A stretch of 64,000 nt of DNA from Patulibacter minatonensis DSM 18081 (GCF_000519325.1 NZ_KI912613.1:2145261-2209260); one strand, 5' to 3'. Counted from the first letter of the stretch, positions 42,070-50,158 are shown. The notes: a model not told the origin generated them from the sequence alone. Numbers and translations are program-made.

Positions 42070-42191
42070 GGTCGATCCTGGTCGGAGAGCGACCATCCGC
42101 GACCACCCGCCGCGACGTGTCGGGACACAGGGTCGATCCTGGTCGGACACCGACCGTTCCTGACCGCCCGCCGCGCGCTGCACCACGGACG
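42070..42191. repeat. array 4: two 61-bp units
   Basis: GGTCGATCCTGGTCGGA starts at 42070 and again at 42131, 61 bp apart; ~42 of the first bases of each unit match with scattered changes and the tails differ. Unit 2 holds GGTCGG-ACA-CCGACC, a 6-bp stem with a 3-nt loop. It lies in the 215-nt gap between the convergent aldo-keto reductase and propeller-protein genes; nothing else is seen there. Confidence 0.85.
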
Positions 42192-42242
42192 CCGCCGGCG
42201 CGATGGGGATCGTCCGGCGAGCCGAGTCGGACGACCCGTCCG

Positions 42243-43442
42243 TCAGAACGACCGCGCGTCGTTCGGGAACGCCGCGGCGACGTCGACGGCGCTTCCGCGG
42301 GCGACGGCGCGGCCGAGGCTCCGCGCGCCCGGTGGGACGAGGTACAGGCGCTCCTCGTCGCCGTCGCCACCCTCGCGGACGGCGACCCGGCCGTCGGCGA
42401 GGACACCCAGGACGGCGAGGCTCCGCCCGTCGAGGCCGGTCAGCGAGACCCCGAGCTGTCTCGTCGACCCGTCGGCGGCGAGCGTGGCGAGGTCGAGACG
42501 CGTCACGTCGCCGGCGGCCAGCCGGTAGCGGGCGCCGAACGCGACGGCGTCCGGGGCGCCGCCGAAGGGCAGGAAGGGAACCGTCCGCCCGCCCGCGATC
42601 GGGCCCGCGGAGAGGGTGTGGACGGTCCCGTCCGGACGGAGGATGCGCGTGCGGACGCGGGAGAACCCGGGTGCGTCGTCGTCGATGTCGCGGACGTCGA
42701 GGACACCCCACACCAGTCCGGAGGAGGTCCACGTCGGCGGGGTCGGGAGCGACGTCCTCCGACCGCTGACGCGCGTGCGCTCCAGGATCCGTCCGCGCCC
42801 GTCCGGGCCGCGCACGACGAGGTCGCCGGCCGAGACCCCGTCGGTCCTCCGCGCCGTGCGGACGTACGCGACCGACGCGCCGTCCGGTGAGATCGTCGCC
42901 CCGTACTCGGAGATGAGGTCGCGGCCGACGGTGGTGCAGCGGACGACGGGCTCGACGGTGCAGCGGGCGAGAGCACCCTCGACGATCAGCACGGTCCTGC
43001 CGTCCGCCGACCACCGGGCCTCCGCGTCCCCGTAGGCGTCGTCGGCGGGGATCCGCACCGGTCGCCCGCCGGTCGTGATGGGCACGAGCGAGGCGTCCTG
43101 GTCGCCGATCACCACGAGGTGACTGCCGTCGCGGCTGAGCGCGGGGCGACCGCCGGACCGCGTGCCCGAGCTCGGAGCCGACCGCAACCAGGCGACCGTG
43201 CGGGCGGGGACGCCGGGCGCGGCCACGCGGACGCGGGAGCCCTCGGTCCACGCGAACGACGCCGGCGGACCGGCGGCGATGGTGCGCGGCAGGAGATCGG
43301 ACGTTCGAGCGACGTCGGTCGGCGCGGTCGTCTCCGGTGCAGTGCTCGCGGCGGTCGCGGTGCTCACGCAGGGAGCCGCGGCGGCGAGCCCCACCATCGA
43401 GGCGACGACCGGGAGGCCGCGGGAGAAGGAACGGAGGGTCAC
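42243..43442 (-). CDS. secreted TolB/WD40-like propeller protein
   Basis: 399-residue exported protein. Signal peptide: 'SFSRGLPVVASMVGLAAAAP' followed by CVSTATA. The body shows TolB-like strand repeats: 'GRPALSRDGSHLVVIGDQDA', 'EARWSADGRTVLIVEGALAR', 'GATISPDGASVAYVRTA', each with the S-x-D-G turn of propeller blades, and 'LPTPPTWTSSGLVWGVLDVR'. No enzyme motif; probably extracytoplasmic binding. Start: GTG at 43440-43442, with GAGG 6 nt upstream. The gene starts 10 nt after a decayed copy of itself, with which it shares the C-terminus 'AFPNDAR'. Confidence 0.75.
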   Translation of the reverse strand: MTLRSFSRGLPVVASMVGLAAAAPCVSTATAASTAPETTAPTDVARTSDLLPRTIAAGPPASFAWTEGSRVRVAAPGVPARTVAWLRSAPSSGTRSGGRPALSRDGSHLVVIGDQDASLVPITTGGRPVRIPADDAYGDAEARWSADGRTVLIVEGALARCTVEPVVRCTTVGRDLISEYGATISPDGASVAYVRTARRTDGVSAGDLVVRGPDGRGRILERTRVSGRRTSLPTPPTWTSSGLVWGVLDVRDIDDDAPGFSRVRTRILRPDGTVHTLSAGPIAGGRTVPFLPFGGAPDAVAFGARYRLAAGDVTRLDLATLAADGSTRQLGVSLTGLDGRSLAVLGVLADGRVAVREGGDGDEERLYLVPPGARSLGRAVARGSAVDVAAAFPNDARSF

Positions 43443-43452
43443 ACGCACGACC

Positions 43453-44143
43453 TCAGTATCCCCGGGCGTCGTTCGGGAAGGCCACCGCGACGTCGGCCGC
43501 GGCGCCGCTCGCCAGCGCCGGTCCGAGCCGCTGGCCGGACCGGACGAGGTGGACGGCCTGGTGGGGGTGGTCGAGGTCCCCGCCGTCGAGGCGGACCGCG
43601 AGGCGCCCGTCGGAGGTGACGCCCAGGATCGACACGTACGGTCCTTGCGATCGGTCAGCGTGACGCCGCGCGACGCGACATGGCGGCAGGCGACCGCCGG
43701 CTCGACGGTGCCGCGGGAGATGTCGTCGGTGATCGCGAGGAGGCTCCGTCCTTCGGGGACCCAGCGGATCCGCACGAACCCTTCCGCGTCGACCGGCAGC
43801 CGCACGGGAGCGCGCCCGCCGCGACGGGGACGATCGACGCGCCGAGCGGCTTGCTGACCGCGAGGTACCGGCCGTCCCCGCCGAACGTCAGGTTCAGGGC
43901 GAGCGGCCGCGGGCCCTTCAGCCGCGCGACGGTCCGCGCCGCCGCCCCGGGCGACGAGACCCGGATGCGGCGACCGTCGACCCAGGCGACCAGCGCCGGC
44001 GGTCCCGCCGGGGCGGGCGCCGCCTCGAGCTCGGTCGGGACGGTCGTGTCCGGTCCGGCGGGCGTGGCCGCCGGGGTGGCTGCGGGCGGTGTCGCAGCGG
44101 CGGGTGCGGTCCGACCGGTGGCGGGGAGCGCGAGGAGCAGCAC
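43453..44143 (-). pseudogene. decayed paralogue of the propeller protein
   Basis: Remnant of a tandem copy of the gene just downstream. Fragment 1 (from 44143) reads 'LVAWVDGRRIRVSSPGAAAR...SIVPVAAG', matching the intact protein's 'FAWTEGSRVRVAAPGVPAR...SLVPITTG'. Near 43815 the match moves to another frame ('RAPVRLPVDAEGFVRIRWVP', 'ISRGTVEPAVACRH'). Around 43670 it jumps ~190 residues ahead ('GVTLTDRKD' versus 'GVSLTGLDG'), and near 43637 it shifts frame again ('VSILGVTSDGRLAVR', ending 'VAFPNDARGY'). Two frameshifts and an internal deletion make a functional product unlikely. Confidence 0.8.
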
Positions 44144-44275
44144 GGCGCTGGTGGTGGTGGTCGCGAGGAGCGCCGCAACGGCCGGCGCTGCGGTCGATCC
44201 ACGTATGCGTACACCACATCCGCGGAGGGCGGTCGCCTCGGGGCGGCGGCCGGCGCGTGCTCGGGCGGCGGCGCC

Positions 44276-44357
44276 GCAGGAACGAACGCCGGCCGGCTCC
44301 GCGTGGCGAGGTGGCGTGCCTTGCTGCGGCCCGGGCGCAGGAACGAACGCCGGCCGG
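44276..44357. repeat. array 5: 21-bp element repeated at 61-bp spacing
   Basis: The sequence GCAGGAACGAACGCCGGCCG(G) occurs at 44276-44296 and 44337-44357, exactly 61 bp apart, while the bases between are poorly conserved. On the minus strand it reads GTTCCTGC, as in arrays 2 and 3. It lies in the 265-nt gap between the pseudogene and the lipoprotein gene; nothing else is seen there. Confidence 0.8.
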
Positions 44358-44408
44358 GGTCATCCACCGACCGGCGCGCGTCCCCGCACTCCGGCCACCG
44401 CCCCGGCG

Positions 44409-44975
44409 TCACCCCTCGCCGACGAACGCCTTCGCGAACGCGATCCGGTGCCGGACCGTCGACGCCCGGAGCTCCGACAGCCGCGTCGTGTCGCCGGCCG
44501 CCGCGGCGGTGACGGCCGCCTCGGCGTCCGCCAGGAGCGCGTCTGCGGCGGACGAGCTCTCGCCCCGGCCCTCGGCCCGGGCGATCGCCTTCCGGAGGCC
44601 GGCCTGCGTCTCCGTGAGGGCGGACTTCAGGCGCACCGCGTTGTCGGTCCCCGTGTCGAGGATCGCGACCAGCCGGTTCGACTGCAGGTCGACCGCGTCG
44701 TAGAACCGCCTCGACGGCTCGGGCTCCTCCGGGGCCGCGTCCGAGGTGGCCGTCGTCGTCCCCGGGCCGGGGATCGTGGTGCTCGAGACGGTCGTGGTGC
44801 CGTCGGAGCTCGTCGTCGACACGACGGTGCGGTCGGGGCGGATGACGGTGCGGGTCGGGGCGCTGCTCGTCGTCGCGACCGCAGCCCCGGTGGAGGTGCC
44901 GTTGTCGTCGCCCCCGCATCCGGCGAGCGTCACGAGCAGCAGACAGGGGAGGACGGCGACGGGACGAGCACGCAT
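44409..44975 (-). CDS. putative lipoprotein
   Basis: 188-residue predicted lipoprotein: basic N-terminus, hydrophobic core, lipobox L-A-G-C near residue 20 and a Thr/Ser-rich linker of ~60 residues ('TTVSSTTIPGPGTTTATSDA'). The C-terminal helical domain ('RRFYDAVDLQSNRLVAILDT', 'AVRLKSALTETQAGLRKAIA', 'ALLADAEAAVTAAAAGDTTR') looks like a helical hairpin. No family recognised. Start: ATG at 44973-44975. It is anchored on the outer face of the membrane, with the Thr-rich region probably spanning the wall. Confidence 0.78.
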   Translation of the reverse strand: MRARPVAVLPCLLLVTLAGCGGDDNGTSTGAAVATTSSAPTRTVIRPDRTVVSTTSSDGTTTVSSTTIPGPGTTTATSDAAPEEPEPSRRFYDAVDLQSNRLVAILDTGTDNAVRLKSALTETQAGLRKAIARAEGRGESSSAADALLADAEAAVTAAAAGDTTRLSELRASTVRHRIAFAKAFVGEG

Positions 44976-45027
44976 GGCGGGCACCTACCCCATCCGAGCG
45001 CCCGGGACCGGGACCGAGCGCGTCCCC

Positions 45028-46251
45028 TCACTCCGCGCGGGCCGCCACCGACCCGCCCACGCCCGCCTCGGTCCGCCCCAGCCGCGCGAACACCACCGCC
45101 AGGCCGAGCCCGACGACCACGATGATCGCCCCGACCCAGCCGACCGACGCGTACCCCAGGCCCGCGCCGATCGTGATGCCTCCGGCGGCCGGGCCGAGGG
45201 CGTTGCCGAGGTTGAAGGCGCCCTGGGCGGCGGCGGAGACGAGGGTCGGGGCCTCGTGCGCCTCGTCCATCGTGAGGGCCTGCATCGGCGTGGCGACCGT
45301 GAACGCCACGACGCCGAGGAGGAACACGAGGACGATCGCGACGACGGCGATCGACGCGAACGCCGCGAAGAGGAGCAGCACGACGATCATCAGGCTCAGC
45401 CAGGTGACGATCACGCCGAGCAGGGTCCGGCCGCGGGTGACGACGTCGACGAGGCGGGTCCCGACGACCATGCCCAGGCCGAGCACCGAGAGGACCGGCA
45501 GGACCGCGGCCTTCGAGAGCCCGGCCTCGTCGGTCATGAGCGGGGTGATGTAGCCGACGATCGCGAACGTCCCGCCGAAGCCGAAGACGATCAGGGACAG
45601 CGCGAGCCAGACCCGCGGCCGGCGGAACGCGGCGAGTTCGTTGCGCAGCGACGGGCCGGCGGTCATCGGCGGGATCAGGCGCCAGATCGCGACCATGCTG
45701 ATCACGCCGAGCACGGCGATCGCCCAGAACGACGAGCGCCAGCCGAGGTGCTGCCCGAGCAGCGTTCCGAGCGGCACGCCGACGACGTTCGACACCGCGA
45801 GGCCGGTGAACATCGTCGCGACGGCCTTGTTGCGCTGCTCGGGCGCGGCGAGGTTGCCGGCGACGACCGCGCCGACGCCGAAGAACGCGCCGTGCGGCAG
45901 GGCGGAGAGCACCCGGCTGGCGAGCAGCAGCTCGTAGTTCGGGGCGATCGCCGAGAGCAGGTTCCCGACGGTGAACACGGCCATCAGGCCGAGCAGCAGC
46001 CGGTGGCGCGCGAACCGGGTCCCGGCGGCGGTCATCAGCGGGGCGCCGATCAGCACGCCGAGCGCGTAGCCCGAGACGAGCAGGCCGGCGCGCGGGATCG
46101 AGACGTCGACCCCGTCCGCGACCTGGGGGAGGAGGCCGATGATCGTGAACTCGGTCGCCCCGATCGCGAAGGCCCCGATCGCGAGCGCGAGGATCGCGAT
46201 CGGCAGGCGCGGGGTCGCGGCGTCGGCCGTCGGGGCGGAGGCGGTGGACAT
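45028..46251 (-). CDS. MFS transporter, AraJ/DHA1-like exporter
   Basis: 407-residue 12-TMS major facilitator. First helix 'LALAIGAFAIGATEFTIIGL' followed by 'LPQVADGVDVSIPRAGLLVS' is typical of the AraJ/YdhP/NepI-type (DHA1) exporters; further motifs 'GVLIGAPLMTAAGTRFARHR' (motif A region), 'SRVLSALPHGAFFGVGAVVA' and 'WRSSFWAIAVLGVISM'. Probable sugar or small-molecule efflux. Start: ATG at 46249-46251; the in-frame extension to 46350 adds nothing conserved. It is divergent from purS, 208 nt apart. Confidence 0.9.
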   Translation of the reverse strand: MSTASAPTADAATPRLPIAILALAIGAFAIGATEFTIIGLLPQVADGVDVSIPRAGLLVSGYALGVLIGAPLMTAAGTRFARHRLLLGLMAVFTVGNLLSAIAPNYELLLASRVLSALPHGAFFGVGAVVAGNLAAPEQRNKAVATMFTGLAVSNVVGVPLGTLLGQHLGWRSSFWAIAVLGVISMVAIWRLIPPMTAGPSLRNELAAFRRPRVWLALSLIVFGFGGTFAIVGYITPLMTDEAGLSKAAVLPVLSVLGLGMVVGTRLVDVVTRGRTLLGVIVTWLSLMIVVLLLFAAFASIAVVAIVLVFLLGVVAFTVATPMQALTMDEAHEAPTLVSAAAQGAFNLGNALGPAAGGITIGAGLGYASVGWVGAIIVVVGLGLAVVFARLGRTEAGVGGSVAARAE

Positions 46252-46459
46252 CGGAGAGGACGCGGCCGCAGGACGGGCGACCACAGAGCTTGCATCGTCC
46301 CACCTCCGAAAGGGTCCCGGGGTGCCGCCGGTCACCCATTCGGCCGACACCGGGCGCCGTGGACCCAGCAGCTACCATCCGCCGCGCACGAGCGCTCGCC
46401 TCCGGCCCCGTGCTGGACGGGCGGCGCTCACTCCTCGATCCCGCAAGGACCCCGCCGCG

Positions 46460-46699
46460 ATGCCTCACGTCCGCATCCTCATCCGGCCCAAGGCCGGCAT
46501 CCTCGATCCCCAGGGGACGGCCGTCGAGCAGGCGCTGCCCCAGCTCGGCTTCGAGGGCGTGTCCGACGTCCGCATCGGCCGGCTCGTCGAGCTCGACGCC
46601 GCCGACGCGTCCGAGGTCGCGGCGATCTGCGACAAGCTCCTCGCGAACCCGCTGATCGAGGACTACGAGATCCAGGTCGACGGCGCCCCGGCGTCGTAG
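46460..46699 (+). CDS. purS: FGAM synthase subunit PurS
   Basis: 79-residue PurS, the small dimeric subunit that bridges PurQ and PurL in formylglycinamidine ribonucleotide synthase. Signature: 'VRILIRPKAGILDPQGTAVE', 'QALPQLGFEGVSDVRIGRLV', 'LLANPLIEDYEIQV'. Length is normal (~80). ATG at 46460; TACCAT at 46373-46378 could be the -10, giving a leader of ~75 nt. First gene of a tight purS - small ORF - purQ - purL cluster with overlapping ends. Confidence 0.96.
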   Translation: MPHVRILIRPKAGILDPQGTAVEQALPQLGFEGVSDVRIGRLVELDAADASEVAAICDKLLANPLIEDYEIQVDGAPAS

Positions 46700-46704
46700 C
46701 TCGC

Positions 46705-46794
46705 ATGGCCCTCCGTATCGGAGTACCGCAGTGGGGTGGGCGGGGTTCCCATCATCAGGAGCAGGGGAATGCGCGGACGGAGGTCTCGCGATGA
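46705..46794 (+). CDS. 29-codon ORF between purS and purQ that mimics the PurQ start
   Basis: ATG at 46705 is 5 nt after the purS stop; the TGA at 46792-46794 overlaps the purQ ATG (ATGA). The peptide begins M-A-L-R-I-G-V-P-Q-W, against M-R-I-G-V-P-Q-F for PurQ, and at DNA level 15 of 19 bases match (CGTATCGGAGTACCGCAGT versus AGGATCGGTGTGCCGCAGT). The rest is unrelated and hydrophilic. Placement implies translational coupling purS to ORF to purQ. It may be a partial duplication of the purQ 5' end now acting as a coupling or leader peptide, or a chance remnant. Confidence 0.5.
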   Translation: MALRIGVPQWGGRGSHHQEQGNARTEVSR

Positions 46795-47459
46795 GGATCG
46801 GTGTGCCGCAGTTCCCCGGATCCTGCGACGAGGTGGACGCGCTGCTCGCCGCCGGCCACGTCGGTGACGCCGAGCTGCTCTGGCACCGCGACCGCGACCT
46901 CAAGGGCGTCGACGCGATCGTCGTCCCCGGCGGCTTCTCCTACGGCGACTACCTGCGCGCCGGTGCCATCGCCGGGCTCAGCCCCGTGATGGACGCGATC
47001 GCCGACTTCGCCCGCGACGGCGGCCCGGTGCTCGGGATCTGCAACGGCTTCCAGGTGCTCTGCGCCGCCGGCTTGCTGCCGGGCGCGCTGCTCCAGAACC
47101 AGGACCGCCGCTTCGTGCTGCGCCAGGTCGAGCTCTCGGTCGAGACGACCGACACCGACTGGACCTCGGCCGCCGAGCCCGGTCAACTCCTCTCGATCCC
47201 CGCCAAGCACCAGTCGGGGCGCTGGTGGGCGCCGTCGGAGCTCCACGCCGAGATCGCCGACCAGGACCAGATCGTCTTCAAGTACGCCGCGGGCGGCAAC
47301 TTCAACGGTTCGCTCGACGACGTCGCCGGCGTCTGCAACGAGGGCCGCAACGTCGTCGGCCTGATGCCCCACCCCGAGCACGCGGTCGATGCGCTGACCG
47401 GTTCCACGGACGGCCTCGTCCTCTTCCGCTCGCTGCTCGAAGGAGCCACGAATGTCTGA
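46791..47459 (+). CDS. purQ: FGAM synthase glutaminase subunit PurQ
   Basis: 222-residue class I glutamine amidotransferase supplying ammonia to PurL. 'IGVPQFPGSCDEVDALLAAG', 'IVVPGGFSYGDYLRAGAIAG', nucleophile Cys in 'PVLGICNGFQVLCAAGLLPG', 'LLQNQDRRFVLRQVEL', and the His/Glu of the triad in 'VVGLMPHPEHAVD'. ATG at 46791 with GGAGG ~7 nt upstream. It overlaps the small upstream ORF by 4 nt and purL by 8 nt, so translation of the cluster is coupled. Confidence 0.96.
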   Translation: MRIGVPQFPGSCDEVDALLAAGHVGDAELLWHRDRDLKGVDAIVVPGGFSYGDYLRAGAIAGLSPVMDAIADFARDGGPVLGICNGFQVLCAAGLLPGALLQNQDRRFVLRQVELSVETTDTDWTSAAEPGQLLSIPAKHQSGRWWAPSELHAEIADQDQIVFKYAAGGNFNGSLDDVAGVCNEGRNVVGLMPHPEHAVDALTGSTDGLVLFRSLLEGATNV

Positions 47460-49983
47460 GTCCTCCGCGCTGCCCGCGCCCCGCGACCTCCCCGCCGGAG
47501 CGACCCCCGAAGGCGACGCCCCGGGCCTCGAGAACGCGAAGGCCCTCGGCCTCACCGCGTCGGAGTACGACCTCGTCGTGGAGAAGCTCGGCCGCGAGCC
47601 CGTGCAGGTCGAGCTCGCGATGTTCTCGCTGATGTGGAGCGAGCACTGCAGCTACAAGCACTCGAAGAAGCTCCTCGGCACGCTGCCGACGGAGGGCCCG
47701 GCGATCGTCCTCGGCCCCGGCGAGAACGCCGGCGCGGTCGACGTCGGCGACGGCTGGACCGTGGCCTTCAAGGTCGAGTCGCACAACCACCCCTCCGCGG
47801 TCGAGCCGTTCCAGGGTGCGGCGACCGGCGTCGGCGGCATCCTGCGCGACATCTTCGCGCTCGGCGCCCGGCCGATCGCGGTCCTCGACGCGCTGCGCTT
47901 CGGCGAGGTCGACGGCGACGTGCCGCACCCCTCGCTGGCGGCCGCGACCGACGCCACCTCCGACGGCGCGGTGCCCGGCGCGGCCTCGGCCATCGAGCCG
48001 ACCAGCGGCGTCGGCGGTGCCGGCGACACGGCCACGACGCCTGCCCCGTCGATCGGCGACGACGACGGCGAGTCCGGCCGTCGCCGGTCGCGCTTCCTGC
48101 TCGACGGCGCGGTCCGCGGCATCGGGCACTACGGCAACTCGATCGGCGTGCCGAACATCGGCGGCGACCTCTACTTCGAGGGCCCGTACGAGACGAACTG
48201 CCTCGTCAACGCGATGGCGCTCGGCCTGGTCCGCGAGGAGCGCCTGATCCGTTCCGCCGCGACCGGCGTCGGCAACGTCGTCGTGCTGTTCGGCGCCGCG
48301 ACCGGTGCCGACGGCATCGGCGGCGCGTCGGTCCTGGCCTCCGCCGAGCTCGGCGAGGACGACGCGTCCAAGCGCCCGACCGTGCAGGTCGGCGACCCCT
48401 TCGAGGAGTCCAAGCTCGTCGAGTGCTCGCTGGAGCTGCTCGAGCGCGACCTCCTGGTGTCCCTGCAGGACCTCGGCGCCGCCGGCCTGACGTCGGCCGC
48501 GTCGGAGATGGCGAGCAAGGGCGAGGTCGGACTCGACCTCGACGTCGCGCTCGTCCCGCGCCGCATGGAGGGCCTCGAGCCCTTCGAGGTCATGGTCTCC
48601 GAGTCGCAGGAGCGCATGCTCTGCGTCGTCACGCCGGACAAGGTCGACGAGGTCATCGCGGTCACGGACAAGTGGGACGTCCATGGCACCGCGATCGCCG
48701 TCGTCACCGACACCGGCAGCTTCCGGATCTTCGACGGGGACGCGTTCGTCGGCGACATGCCGATCCCGGCCCTCGTCGACGACTGCCCGCTCTACGACAT
48801 CTTCCCCGAGAAGCCGACCGCGTCGATCTACCCGGCGCCGCCGCGTCGGATCGCGGACGGCCTCGACGCCGGCGCCGCGCTCCTGGCGCTGCTCGGCTCC
48901 TCGAACATCGCCGACCGTCGTCCGCTCTTCGAGCAGTACGACTCGATCGTCCAGTCGCGCACGGTCCGCCGGCCCGGCCAGACCGACGCCGCCGTGCTGA
49001 TGGTCCCCGGTCCCGCGTCGCGGTTCTCGGTCGGGGGCGGGGCCGATGCGGGTGCCGGGCATCCGTCCGTGGCGCCCGAGGCGGGGGCTTCCGGCGACGG
49101 CACGTCCGCCGCGTCCGGACCGATCAGCGGCGTCGGCGTGTCGATCGACGGCTCCGGCCGCCGCGTCGCCGCCGACCCGTACGTCGGGACGATCTGGAAC
49201 GTCCTGGAGTGCGCCGCGAACCTCGCGTGCGTCGGCGCCGAGCCGCTCGGCCTGACGAACAACCTGAACTTCGGCAACCCCGAGAAGCCGCACATCGCGT
49301 GGCAGCTGACCGAGGCCGTCCGCGGCCTGGGCGACGCCTGTCGCGCCGTCGGCTCGCCGGTCGTCGGCGGCAACGTGTCGCTCTACAACGAGGGCACCAC
49401 CGGCCCGATCTACCCGACGCCCGTCGTCGGCATGGTCGGCAAGGTCCCCGACGTCGCGGTCACCTCGCCCGTCGGGTTCGCGTCGGAGGGCGACCTCGTC
49501 GCGCTCGCCGGCTCGTTCGCCCCGCAGCTCGCGCTGTCGGAGCTCGCGAAGCTCGAGGGCGGTGCGATCCCCGACGGCCTCCCCGACTGGGACCTCGAGC
49601 GCACCGCCGCCGCGATCGCGGCAGTCCGCGACACCGTCCGCGAGGGCAGGCTGAACAGCTGCCACGACGTCGCAGAGGGTGGCCTCGTCACCGCGCTGGC
49701 GGAGTCGGCGCTCGCCGGCGGCGTCGGCGCCACGGTCGAGCTCTCGGCCTTCGCGCCCGACGACGCCGACGGCCGCGCGTCGCTCTTCGGCGAGGCCCCC
49801 GGCGGCTTCGTCGTCACCGGCTCCGCCGAGGCGCTGGCGGTCCTCGCCGAGCGCACCGCGGTCACGGTGATCGGCACCGTCGGTGGCAGCGCGCTGTGCG
49901 TCCGCTGCGCCGACCAGGCGGTGAACGTCTCGCTGGCGGCGCTGTCGGAGGCGCACGGGGCGCTCGCGCGGCTCTTCGCGTAG
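47452..49983 (+). CDS. purL: FGAM synthase large subunit PurL (small type) with two insertions
   Basis: 843-residue PurL, converting FGAR + ATP + ammonia to FGAM with PurS and PurQ. Motifs: 'LAMFSLMWSEHCSYKHSKKL', 'VAFKVESHNHPSAVEPFQGA', 'GIGHYGNSIGVPNIGGDLYF', 'LQDLGAAGLTSAASEMASKG', 'LNFGNPEKPHIAWQL', 'SPVVGGNVSLYNEG' and 'CHDVAEGGLVTALAESALAG'. About 100 residues longer than usual small-type PurL (~740): extra low-complexity Ala/Gly/Ser/Thr segments at ~157-210 and ~527-562. The first interrupts the stretch before R-F-L-L-D-G-A-V; the second precedes 'DPYVGTIWNVLECAANL'. All catalytic regions are intact, so the enzyme should work. ATG at 47452 overlaps purQ. Confidence 0.96.
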   Translation: MSESSALPAPRDLPAGATPEGDAPGLENAKALGLTASEYDLVVEKLGREPVQVELAMFSLMWSEHCSYKHSKKLLGTLPTEGPAIVLGPGENAGAVDVGDGWTVAFKVESHNHPSAVEPFQGAATGVGGILRDIFALGARPIAVLDALRFGEVDGDVPHPSLAAATDATSDGAVPGAASAIEPTSGVGGAGDTATTPAPSIGDDDGESGRRRSRFLLDGAVRGIGHYGNSIGVPNIGGDLYFEGPYETNCLVNAMALGLVREERLIRSAATGVGNVVVLFGAATGADGIGGASVLASAELGEDDASKRPTVQVGDPFEESKLVECSLELLERDLLVSLQDLGAAGLTSAASEMASKGEVGLDLDVALVPRRMEGLEPFEVMVSESQERMLCVVTPDKVDEVIAVTDKWDVHGTAIAVVTDTGSFRIFDGDAFVGDMPIPALVDDCPLYDIFPEKPTASIYPAPPRRIADGLDAGAALLALLGSSNIADRRPLFEQYDSIVQSRTVRRPGQTDAAVLMVPGPASRFSVGGGADAGAGHPSVAPEAGASGDGTSAASGPISGVGVSIDGSGRRVAADPYVGTIWNVLECAANLACVGAEPLGLTNNLNFGNPEKPHIAWQLTEAVRGLGDACRAVGSPVVGGNVSLYNEGTTGPIYPTPVVGMVGKVPDVAVTSPVGFASEGDLVALAGSFAPQLALSELAKLEGGAIPDGLPDWDLERTAAAIAAVRDTVREGRLNSCHDVAEGGLVTALAESALAGGVGATVELSAFAPDDADGRASLFGEAPGGFVVTGSAEALAVLAERTAVTVIGTVGGSALCVRCADQAVNVSLAALSEAHGALARLFA

Positions 49984-50158
49984 TCGCGGGGCTCCTGCGT
50001 GGCGGAGCACCGTCGCGTCACAGGAGGGCTCGTCCTCCTCGAGGTACGTGGCCGTCGGAGCGTCGCCACGGACGCATCGTGGCGGGTCTCCACTAGGTCC
50101 GTGAGGAAGTCGTGAGGGTGGCCCTGCGAGGGGCGAAGGCGAGAGCTACGGTCGAGGC

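Noticed and set aside
46386-46459. Possible purine riboswitch in the ~75-nt leader of purS
   Set aside because: No purine-riboswitch or PreQ1-like conserved core or pseudoknot pattern is visible; only generic GC-rich pairing.
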